A stretch of 37,153 nt of DNA from an uncultured Methanomassiliicoccales archaeon. Its GTDB lineage: Archaea > Thermoplasmatota > Thermoplasmata > Methanomassiliicoccales > Methanomethylophilaceae. Below, piece by piece: positions 7,243-14,564 of this stretch. Position 1 is the first letter of the stretch. Each line of letters opens with the position of its first letter. Where the stretch lies: positions 1 through 37,153 of the forward strand of contig CASFYI010000091.1 of assembly GCA_949298875.1 (NCBI GenBank). The letters run 5' to 3'. A program made the position numbers and the translations under genes. The notes below the pieces were generated by a model, which worked only from the letters and a program-made list of their open reading frames with translations, made no database searches and was not told where the DNA came from.

Positions 7243-10200
7243 GGATTCAGCATAAAGAGGGTCGAGAAGAGCGACCATGTAGCCTCCAACAGGGCGAAGA
7301 ACCACGGGGAGACGACCGGAGCAACAGACCCTGATGACATGGCAAAGAAGAGGGGATTCAGCAGATCTGCGAACAGCCGTGACGATCAGCCCGAACATCA
7401 GACTGGTGGGACGGCCGAGAATGCCTCCGACGGCGGATTGTTCAGAGGAAAGAAGAACAGCGATGACACACCTCGTGTTGCCAAGAACACACAGAAATCT
7501 GTGATGGGACGTCAGAAGAAAGAGGTCAGCCAGGAGGACCTGACTAAGCGTAAGGTAGATGATATCTGCAGCAACATCAACAGGGTATTCAATAACGTCC
7601 AAGCTGGGATCATCTCCAACGAGGACTACATCAAAGTAGTCGAGTTCCTGCTGAAGTACGACCGTTTCGACACTGTGGTCATGGCTACGGAGCATGTCGG
7701 CTCCGGCAAATACTCCCTGAGGTCCAGACTCATCGCCCAGAAGACGGGGGAACTGCTCGCCGCCAACGACCTGAGGACCCTTTACGACCTCTACGGCCAT
7801 GAAGTACTCTCCGATTCCATCATCGACAACAGATGCGACCTCGGAGAATATCTGGACAGTTACATACAGCGCAACGCCAAGGCCATCGAAGCCGTCCCGA
7901 AGGCCGTCGATGATCTGAAGCGCGCATTCCCATCCGCATCCTACTATCCCAGGATGATAGACGAGAGCTCCGTGAGAGTGTCCGCGAACTACGCGAACGA
8001 GGACATCATCGGATGCGACAGCTTCGGCGACCTGGATGCCCAGTACAACAGATACAAGCAGAGACTGGAGATCATACTGGATTCTGATGTGTTCAAGCAG
8101 GCCTACACCAACAAGTTCAGGACCATCGTGTCTGACATCGATAGGATCGAGGACCTGAAACCCATCCTGCTGACCCTCGACACCAACATGAATCCGTTCC
8201 TGGAGCCGTCGGGTCAGATACTGGCGGACAGGATGGATGAGCTGACCCGCCATTACATGACGACCCCGAGGCGCATGGATGAGCTAAACGTCCAGTTCAA
8301 CCGCGCCAACACCGACGTCAGGGACAGGGTCTCGGAATCGTACTTCGAGAGTGTCGTCAAGATACTCTCCGATAGAACCCACAGCGTGGAGGAGCTGTCC
8401 GAGGACTACAGGGCCGTCAACTGGGGATACATGCACGTCGATGGCAGGGAGAGCATCGTCGTCGATGCCTACTGCAAGAATGTCATCGCCTGGCTCCTGC
8501 GCATGAATACGAGCAACATACCTGTCCTCAAATCCTCGGTGCCCAGAGATGACGGACGCGTCTCCAAACGTCTGGCCGAACTCCTGATCGGCCCTGTCGC
8601 AAGTGATGAGGTGCCATTCGACAGCCTCTACGCCTGGCTGGAGTACTTCCAGAACGTCACCGACAAGAGCAACGAGGTGAGCCTCGTCGATTCCAAGATC
8701 TGCCTCCAGATCGGAAAGGGACTGATCCAGAACAATCCGGAAGAGGCCCTGGCATACTTCGAGATGGCGGTCCACGAGGACCTGGGCGGACTGGAGGTCT
8801 ACGCCATCCTCATCAAGGCGCAGAAGAGCCTCGACGACGGCAACACCGGAATGGCGCTGAAGTACGCCCATGATGCGATCCTCAACAACCCGAGGATGAC
8901 CTGCGCCGGAAAGGCGTTCACAGCCTACGTATCCAACATCAGCACCCCTGGGGAGCTGTCGTTCTGCGAATCCGTGGATTCGTTCATCGAGGAGATGAAC
9001 AACCTAGACCAGATCATCAGCGCCACCGCACTGGACTACATAGCGATGACCTACTGCGCGGGCAACCTGTCTCGCGTGGACCTCGTGGAGAAGCTCGCCG
9101 ATCTGAAGACCGAGAAGAGCAAGTTCTTCGAGGCGTTCTGCGAGACGATCCGTGGAATAGAGCTCCTGCGCGGAGAGTCGTTCAGCGAGGCCCTGGACGC
9201 CTTCTCGGAATCCATGGACCTTGCCGGCGAAGACGAGCGCTTGACCTATCTCAACAGGATGGGTTACTCGGCGTGCCTATGGGCGACCAACTCCGAGATG
9301 ACCGCTGGAAAGCTGAAATCCATATGCGAGGAGACCCAGCGCATGTCCAGCGTCAGAATCGACACCTGGTTGTCCCTGTACATCTCCGGACTGGTGGATG
9401 ACCACCAGATCTCGTGGAACTATGCGGCGGACAAGTACATCAGGGCGATGGACTACGTCTTCGACAAGACGGAACTCAGGATCCTGGCATCCCGCATGTA
9501 CATCAAGATGAACGAGCCGACAGAAGCGAAGAGGATCCTCGAGGGCAACAACGACACCGTGTCGGAAATCATGCGCCTCGAGATCGACTTCCTCGTGGGA
9601 GCCACCGGAACGGCCACCCGTCCCAAGGGCAGCATCGAGAAGCTCTCCCTGGAGACCCCGTACCAGCGCGCCCTTGCGGACCGCCTGCTCGGTATGGCCG
9701 AGGACTACCACAACGTGTGGGGCAAGGCCGCCGACAAGTACGGCGAGGGTCTGAAGGAGCTGGCCGGCTCCAAGAGGCGCCGCGACGTCCTGATGAAGGC
9801 CGACCTGTACCGCAAGCGCGCCAAGGCCCAGTACAAGGTCTCCAGACAGAACCTCGCCAAGGTCAACGAGGACTACGAGGCGGCCATCGAACTCCTCCTC
9901 AACATGGACGACGGGACCAGCGAGTTCAAGCAGATAATGGAGGACATCGAGAAGGAGAAGGCGTCCGTCAACTCCTCGACAGAGGTCGTGGAGGAATCCC
10001 CGAGGGACATGTCCGTCAAGGCTCTGGACTTCGGAGGCATCGACCTCGTCATGAGGGGAGGTCCCATCGGGAAGGGAGGCACGTACAACGTGTACGCCGC
10101 CAGCTCGACCGACGGCAGGAGATATGCTGTCAGGCTCCTGAAGAGAATCGACCCCTATGTCACCGCGACCAACGCCCTCACCAAGTCCGAGGAGTCGAAG

Positions 10201-10839
10201 CTCCAGAACGAGGAGGACATCTGGAAGGAGCTGTCTGACTACTGCCCGGACAAGGTCGTCCAGCTGATAGGCTCCATCAAGATCCGCGATGTGCCAGCCC
10301 AGATCATGGAGTTCGCAGACAAGCAGTACAGCAGGATCGAGAGCTCCCTGTCGATCAGGGAGCGCCAGGAGGTCGTCATCCGCGTCCTGGACTGCCTGGC
10401 ATCGATCCACGAGGCGGGCTTCGTCCATAACGACATCAAGCCCGACAACATCATGCAGGTCGGAGGGGTCTGGAAGATCGCCGACTTCGACACCGCCTTC
10501 GAGGAGGGCGAATCCACGCACAACCCCGGCGGCACGTTCCAGTACGAGTCCCCCGAGCAGTTCGGCGGAGGAGAGATCACATCCAAGAGCGACATCTGGG
10601 CCGTGGGGGTCCTGCTCTGCCACTCGCTGTACATGAGGTATCCGTTCAGCGGAGCCGAGAGCGAGTACAAGAGCAACGTCATGAAGGGCGAGTTCGACAG
10701 GGGCGTCATCAGCCAGACGTACATCCCTCTGCTCGAGCGCGTGTTCTCACTCGACCCCGAGGTCCGCCCCACCGCCGCCGAGTTCGCGGAAGAGCTCAGA
10801 AACATCACAGGTTCCAGAAGAACGGAGGCAGACGAATGA
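7186..10839 (+). CDS. Helical-repeat protein with C-terminal Ser/Thr-kinase domain
   Basis: A 1217-residue protein. Residues 1-110 are basic, disordered and Ser/Thr-rich. Residues 120-930 are alpha-helical, with TPR-like stretches (for example EEALAYFEMAVHEDL and GMALKYAHDAILNNP). Residues 955-1210 form a Hanks-type kinase domain: glycine loop GPIGKGGTYNVY (959 on), HNDIKPDN with Asp1083, Lys1085 and Asn1088, metal Asp1100 in DFD (normally DFG), SPE, and DIWAVG. The usual ATP-anchoring beta-3 lysine is Arg983 (YAVRLLK), so activity may be weak, atypical or absent; Lys986 is close by. A GGAGGTGA ribosome site 5 nt before the ATG fixes the start. It overlaps the SPFH-like gene by ATGA. It may phosphorylate or scaffold cassette partners. 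Confidence 0.9.
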   Translation: MVRIKKDTSEESTEEKPKKGFSIKRVEKSDHVASNRAKNHGETTGATDPDDMAKKRGFSRSANSRDDQPEHQTGGTAENASDGGLFRGKKNSDDTPRVAKNTQKSVMGRQKKEVSQEDLTKRKVDDICSNINRVFNNVQAGIISNEDYIKVVEFLLKYDRFDTVVMATEHVGSGKYSLRSRLIAQKTGELLAANDLRTLYDLYGHEVLSDSIIDNRCDLGEYLDSYIQRNAKAIEAVPKAVDDLKRAFPSASYYPRMIDESSVRVSANYANEDIIGCDSFGDLDAQYNRYKQRLEIILDSDVFKQAYTNKFRTIVSDIDRIEDLKPILLTLDTNMNPFLEPSGQILADRMDELTRHYMTTPRRMDELNVQFNRANTDVRDRVSESYFESVVKILSDRTHSVEELSEDYRAVNWGYMHVDGRESIVVDAYCKNVIAWLLRMNTSNIPVLKSSVPRDDGRVSKRLAELLIGPVASDEVPFDSLYAWLEYFQNVTDKSNEVSLVDSKICLQIGKGLIQNNPEEALAYFEMAVHEDLGGLEVYAILIKAQKSLDDGNTGMALKYAHDAILNNPRMTCAGKAFTAYVSNISTPGELSFCESVDSFIEEMNNLDQIISATALDYIAMTYCAGNLSRVDLVEKLADLKTEKSKFFEAFCETIRGIELLRGESFSEALDAFSESMDLAGEDERLTYLNRMGYSACLWATNSEMTAGKLKSICEETQRMSSVRIDTWLSLYISGLVDDHQISWNYAADKYIRAMDYVFDKTELRILASRMYIKMNEPTEAKRILEGNNDTVSEIMRLEIDFLVGATGTATRPKGSIEKLSLETPYQRALADRLLGMAEDYHNVWGKAADKYGEGLKELAGSKRRRDVLMKADLYRKRAKAQYKVSRQNLAKVNEDYEAAIELLLNMDDGTSEFKQIMEDIEKEKASVNSSTEVVEESPRDMSVKALDFGGIDLVMRGGPIGKGGTYNVYAASSTDGRRYAVRLLKRIDPYVTATNALTKSEESKLQNEEDIWKELSDYCPDKVVQLIGSIKIRDVPAQIMEFADKQYSRIESSLSIRERQEVVIRVLDCLASIHEAGFVHNDIKPDNIMQVGGVWKIADFDTAFEEGESTHNPGGTFQYESPEQFGGGEITSKSDIWAVGVLLCHSLYMRYPFSGAESEYKSNVMKGEFDRGVISQTYIPLLERVFSLDPEVRPTAAEFAEELRNITGSRRTEADE

Positions 10840-12236
10840 TACCGATTAGCGGAAGGACCGATGTCCTGGTACAGTGGTTCTCCGACGATTTCATCAAGAA
10901 GAACGAGAAGGTGTTCGAGAAGATCACCGTCGGACCCGGCGAGGTCCTGATCATCATCAAGGACGGGAAACCCTCGGACACGTACCTCGAGTCCTCGGTC
11001 AAGCTGGCCGGGGACGGGTTCCTCGCCAAGTTCCGCGAGAAGCTGAAGGGCGTGAACAACCAGGTCCTCATGGCCGACCTCAGGCCCTTCGCCGCCAGGA
11101 TCGGCATCCACGGGTACACCAAGGACAGGACGGAGATCGAGGGGGCCATGAACCTCACCGTCCGCGTCTCCAAGGAGAACATGGTCCGCCTGTCCAGCCT
11201 CTACACCAGGGACCTTCTCTCCGACGAGAAGTGGAAGGACATGCGCGGCAAGGTCAAGGAGGTGACCCGCGAGGACATCGAGAACATCCTCCGCTACGAC
11301 ACCGAGCTGACCGTCGACTCGTCCGTCCTCACCCAGACCCTCTCCTCCGACATCAGGGACCACCAGGACGTCTTCAACGCCCGCGTCAGGAACGCCATCG
11401 ACTCGATGACCCCCGTCTGGGCCAACTGCGGCCTCGCCGTGGACGTCGTCAAGGTGGACATCGAGAAGAACGCCTACGAGGACGCGATGCGCTACCACGA
11501 CGAGCAGTCCAAGGCCCAAATGAAGATGGACGCCGACTTCGAGACCGCGGCCCACGAGCTGGGCCTCAAGATGGACTACGGCATCCTCTTCGTCAAGAAG
11601 GAAGCCGAGGAGGAGCTCGAGAAGGCGAAGGGCGAGTACGAGGTCCAGAACTTCTGGTTCACCAAGGAGATGGAGGACGAGCTGGCCAAGACCGACCACG
11701 AGATCGAGCTGCAGCGCCGCGACATCATCTCCAAGCTGGAGTTCGCCAAGGTCCAGGCCGACATCGATCACATCAACAGTGTCAGCGACGACGAGATCCG
11801 GCGCAGGAAGGCCGACACCGACGCCTACGTCGAGATGGCCCAGATCAAGAACAACGAGTACGTGAAGGACCAGGACGTCCGCAGGCAGATCGAGCTCATG
11901 CAGGCCCAGAGGGACATCGAGATCCAGAACGCCTACGAGGACGGCAGGAAGAACGGCAAGCAGCTCGCCGAGGACAGCGCCTTCGACATGGGATACAGCA
12001 AGGGATACGCCGACGGGCTCAAGGAGGCCATGAGGAACGGCCCCGGACAGACCGTCGTCATGCCCGGGTACGGGATGCCCCCCGCCTACGGCTACCCTCC
12101 GGCCCCTCCGTACCAGGGAGGATATGACGACCGTCGCCGGTACGACGACTATGACGACCGCAGGTACAGGGACGATGACAGGCGCTACCGCGACGACGAC
12201 CGTCGCCAGCCGAGGCGCGACGACGACAGGGAGTGA
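10836..12236 (+). CDS. SPFH/band-7-like coiled-coil protein
   Basis: A 466-residue protein. The N-terminal region (about 20-210) has the SPFH/band-7 layout: a VGPGEVLIIIKDGK strand pair, an IGIHGYTKDRTEIEGAMNL strand region, then a helix leading to LAVDVVKVDIEKN. A long charged coiled coil rich in Glu, Lys, Asp and Gln covers about 215-385, and AFDMGYSKGYADGLKEA follows. The tail is Pro/Gly/Tyr and then Arg/Asp/Tyr low complexity. Proteins of this type form oligomeric scaffolds at membranes. No N-terminal membrane helix is visible, so the 60-residue membrane peptide next door may tether it. It overlaps the kinase stop by ATGA and lies 5 nt before that peptide gene. Confidence 0.72.
   Translation: MIPISGRTDVLVQWFSDDFIKKNEKVFEKITVGPGEVLIIIKDGKPSDTYLESSVKLAGDGFLAKFREKLKGVNNQVLMADLRPFAARIGIHGYTKDRTEIEGAMNLTVRVSKENMVRLSSLYTRDLLSDEKWKDMRGKVKEVTREDIENILRYDTELTVDSSVLTQTLSSDIRDHQDVFNARVRNAIDSMTPVWANCGLAVDVVKVDIEKNAYEDAMRYHDEQSKAQMKMDADFETAAHELGLKMDYGILFVKKEAEEELEKAKGEYEVQNFWFTKEMEDELAKTDHEIELQRRDIISKLEFAKVQADIDHINSVSDDEIRRRKADTDAYVEMAQIKNNEYVKDQDVRRQIELMQAQRDIEIQNAYEDGRKNGKQLAEDSAFDMGYSKGYADGLKEAMRNGPGQTVVMPGYGMPPAYGYPPAPPYQGGYDDRRRYDDYDDRRYRDDDRRYRDDDRRQPRRDDDRE
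12121..12233 (+). repeat. Arg/Asp/Tyr low-complexity repeat in the SPFH-like protein
   Basis: The last 38 or so residues of the SPFH-like protein repeat short units such as YDDRR, RYRDDDR and RYRDDDRR, encoded by near-identical tandem DNA. The alternating charges and tyrosines resemble segments that drive weak multivalent contacts. Unit number could vary between strains by slippage. Confidence 0.7.
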
Positions 12237-12241
12237 GCAGC

Positions 12242-12424
12242 ATGGACACGATAGTCATAGCCGCCGGGATCTGCGTGGTCGCGGCGATAGCCGTGATCGC
12301 CGCCGCCCTCTACCTCAGGCGCCCCAAACAGGAGCCGGAGGACGAGGGCAGGAAGGTCACCGAGGACCATGTGATCGCCAAGATGGACACCATACTGAGG
12401 TATCAGAATGCCGACAGACCGTGA
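12242..12424 (+). CDS. 60-residue single-span membrane protein
   Basis: A short protein: one hydrophobic helix at residues 3-25 (IVIAAGICVVAAIAVIAAAL), stopped by YLRR, then a charged tail of about 32 residues (KQEPEDEGRKVTEDHV and on). The positive residues just after the helix predict a short outside N-terminus and a cytoplasmic tail. No family is recognised. Its 3' end overlaps the next gene by 17 bp and its start is 5 nt after the SPFH-like gene, so it belongs to the same transcript. It may anchor the SPFH-like scaffold or the kinase. Confidence 0.7.
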   Translation: MDTIVIAAGICVVAAIAVIAAALYLRRPKQEPEDEGRKVTEDHVIAKMDTILRYQNADRP

Positions 12425-13097
12425 GACCCGCGACACGCTCAGGGAGACCGACTCCTGCCTCGACAAGATCATCTCCACGATGTACGAGCACCCCTCCTAC
12501 TACGAGGGGGTCATCTCCACCATCCGCGAGGCGCGCAAGTTCGTCCGCGACAAGCCCGCCAAGGCCCTGGAGCTCACCAAGACCGCCCTGGCGGACTGCG
12601 AGGCCGAGGCGGCCGTCGCCATGGAGTACCACAGGATCGTGGACGGCATCGCCCCCGACGACCCCATCTTCAACGAGGACAAGGTCAGGTCCAGAATGGA
12701 CGAGTACCGCACCGACCTCCGCAAGGGGGACGTCAAGGGCGTCGTCAAGACCATCGAGCATCTGAGGAAGGCCATCGGCGGACGCGGCAGGCCGCCGGCA
12801 ATCCAGGTGCGTCTCGAATCGGACAGGATCAGCCGCGAGGACAAGACGGCCAGGCTCATCATCTCCAACGTCGACACCGCCGACGTCATCCTGAACTCGG
12901 TGTACGTGTCCGCCAACGTGTGGTCCGAGGATGTGCTGCTCACGGTGCCGGTCATCCGCGCTGGGAACTCCGCCGACGTGCCGATAACCATCGGCTCGGA
13001 GGCCCTGGAGTCCCCGGTGATCCATGTCCGCATAACGTACACGCGCGACCTGGTGCCGGTCAACCAGACCTACTCCTTCAAGATCTTCGTGGAATGA
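12408..13097 (+). CDS. Helical plus beta-sandwich protein of the kinase/PP2C cassette
   Basis: A 229-residue protein with no membrane segment. Residues 5-125 are helical, rich in Glu, Lys and Ala (KPAKALELTKTALADCEAEA, DVKGVVKTIEHLRKAI), like a small TPR-type bundle. Residues 130-229 form a beta-sandwich resembling CARDB or Ig-like domains (AIQVRLESDRI, ARLIISNVDTADVILNSVYV, VPITIGSEALESPVIHVRIT). No signal peptide is present, so it should be cytoplasmic, where such a domain could be an adaptor. The start ATG at 12408 lies inside the upstream gene, and the zinc-ribbon gene follows after 4 nt. No specific family is recognised. Confidence 0.75.
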   Translation: MPTDRETRDTLRETDSCLDKIISTMYEHPSYYEGVISTIREARKFVRDKPAKALELTKTALADCEAEAAVAMEYHRIVDGIAPDDPIFNEDKVRSRMDEYRTDLRKGDVKGVVKTIEHLRKAIGGRGRPPAIQVRLESDRISREDKTARLIISNVDTADVILNSVYVSANVWSEDVLLTVPVIRAGNSADVPITIGSEALESPVIHVRITYTRDLVPVNQTYSFKIFVE

Positions 13098-13101
13098 GAA
13101 C

Positions 13102-13839
13102 ATGGGCTGCTGGAAATGCTCCTGCGGACACTACGTCGACACGGAATATCGGAAGTGCATATTCTGCAACCGTCCGAAGCCGGGAACGGTGAAGCAGGGG
13201 GACATCGAATACACAGTCACGTTCCTCTACATGCAGAGGAACAAACCGTGCCTCAACTCGCTGGTGGCCAAGGGCCCGGTCAACATATCGACCGGCGCCG
13301 ACCACCAGCGCCTAAACGTGACGAACATCGTATCGTCGGGGGCCGCCACGGAGTTCCTCTCCTTCGACTGGGAGAACTCCATCCCCCACGGCAACCCCCT
13401 CCAGATATGGCCGGTCGCCGAGGGAGGGTTCGAGATCACCTGCCTCAGCCCCTCGTTCACGGCCAACGGCATGGAGATCGGATCGGGCAAGGTACGCGTC
13501 GAATCCGGATCGATCCTGATGCTCTCGTCAGCCATGGCGATCAAGGTGGAGGACTTCCGCGGGACCGCGTTCATCGAGGGGAGCCTCTCCCCCGTGGGAG
13601 CCAGGAACGGGAACCTGAAGGACTCGGACCTGTACTTCCCGCCGGGATCGGACATCGGATTCCTGAACGGGCTCAACTACCTCGCCCGCACCAGGTACGT
13701 CAACGGCGGGGCGGTGGAGTCCAAGCCCAAGGACGAGACCGACTGGGGGTACGTGAACAAGGCCATCCTGTCGATGTTCGGCATCAAGTTCAGGAACTAC
13801 AGGGAGACGATAGCCGCCCTGGAGGAGGGTAGGACATGA
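13102..13839 (+). CDS. Zinc-ribbon protein with an FHA-like beta segment
   Basis: A 245-residue cytoplasmic protein. The N-terminus has a zinc-ribbon pattern: Cys3, Cys6, Cys8, then Cys19 and Cys22 (CWKCSC...CIFC). Strand-rich sequence covers residues 35-160. The part reading SPSFTANGMEIGSGKVRVES, followed by GSILMLSSAMAIKV, resembles the second half of an FHA phosphothreonine-binding domain (NG-x-I, then a G-x-x-I-x-L turn). The classic FHA Arg and Ser cannot be placed with confidence, so FHA-like is an inference. It lies 4 nt after the beta-sandwich gene and overlaps the PP2C start by ATGA. Together with a kinase and PP2C, a phosphopeptide reader would make sense. Confidence 0.65.
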   Translation: MGCWKCSCGHYVDTEYRKCIFCNRPKPGTVKQGDIEYTVTFLYMQRNKPCLNSLVAKGPVNISTGADHQRLNVTNIVSSGAATEFLSFDWENSIPHGNPLQIWPVAEGGFEITCLSPSFTANGMEIGSGKVRVESGSILMLSSAMAIKVEDFRGTAFIEGSLSPVGARNGNLKDSDLYFPPGSDIGFLNGLNYLARTRYVNGGAVESKPKDETDWGYVNKAILSMFGIKFRNYRETIAALEEGRT

Positions 13840-14531
13840 TCGAGTTCTGTTCGCTGAAAGGGGTTCGCGAGACGAACCAGGATGCGCTGGCGGTCATCAC
13901 CGCCGCCGGAGGCACCATGGACGTCAGGATGATCCACCATGACGGCCGCGACGACTACACCGACAGCACCGACATGCCGGACGGCATGGAGATACTGCTC
14001 GTGGCGGACGGCATGGGCGGGCTCGAGAACGGGGACCAGGCCAGCTTCCTCACGCTGAACTTCTTCCTGGAGAGCGTCCAGTCCGGGTTCAGGGAGCGCA
14101 TCGACATGACCGACGAGATCCGGAGGATCGTGCAGAGGACCTCCGACGACGTCAGAGACAACTGCCCCGGATCCGGGTCCACCCTCGTCGGGATGCTCAC
14201 CCACGGACGGATGTCCTGGATCTTCAGCGTGGGCGACAGCAAGTGCATCGCCAAGACGAGTGCAGGCGCCGTCCGCTCCGAGAACCACTCCCTCGGCGAC
14301 GGCGGGATCATCACCGCCTACATCGGCATGGAGGGCGATGTCCCCGTGAACGTCGTCCCCGTGGTCGACTGCGGCAACGCCATCCTGTTCTCCGACGGCC
14401 TCAACCCCGTGTTCGAGGAGAGGGGGACGGACATCGCGGATTCGAACGAATCCGCCGAGTTCCTCTGCAGGCTGGCCGTCCAGAAGGGATCGACCGACAA
14501 CGTCACCTGCATCATACGCAGGGACATCTGA
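13836..14531 (+). CDS. PP2C-family Ser/Thr phosphatase
   Basis: A 231-residue PPM/PP2C phosphatase, which removes phosphate from Ser/Thr using two metal ions. All main motifs are visible: VRETNQD (Arg11, Asp16), LLVADGMGG (Asp58), GSTLVGML, a VGDSK strand, FSDGL (Asp187), and GSTDNVT (Asp221). The four metal aspartates are present, so it should be active. The length fits a minimal bacterial or archaeal PP2C without a regulatory domain. It is the last gene of the cassette, overlapping the zinc-ribbon gene by ATGA and followed by a hairpin. Its likely substrate is a protein phosphorylated by, or belonging to, the kinase in the same operon. Confidence 0.92.
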   Translation: MIEFCSLKGVRETNQDALAVITAAGGTMDVRMIHHDGRDDYTDSTDMPDGMEILLVADGMGGLENGDQASFLTLNFFLESVQSGFRERIDMTDEIRRIVQRTSDDVRDNCPGSGSTLVGMLTHGRMSWIFSVGDSKCIAKTSAGAVRSENHSLGDGGIITAYIGMEGDVPVNVVPVVDCGNAILFSDGLNPVFEERGTDIADSNESAEFLCRLAVQKGSTDNVTCIIRRDI

Positions 14532-14538
14532 TACAAAC

Positions 14539-14562
14539 GGGGCCTCCGTCGCGGACGGCCCC
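14539..14562. terminator. Hairpin between the convergent cassette and ATPase genes
   Basis: GGGGCC and GGCCCC form the base of a stem, extended by TCCG/CGGA with one bulged C and a 3-nt loop. It fits in the 33-bp gap between the PP2C stop and the ATPase stop and can serve both directions. Confidence 0.55.
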
Positions 14563-14564
14563 CT

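Noticed and set aside
7042-8253. Minus-strand open frame in the kinase region
   Set aside because: Antisense shadow of the kinase gene with no start signals or family motifs.
12121-12233. CRISPR-like array
   Set aside because: The repeats are short, in frame and contiguous without unique spacers; they encode a low-complexity protein tail.
13102-13200. Zinc-ribbon protein as a canonical FHA-domain protein
   Set aside because: The Arg and Ser that define FHA phosphothreonine binding could not be placed, so only FHA-like is claimed.
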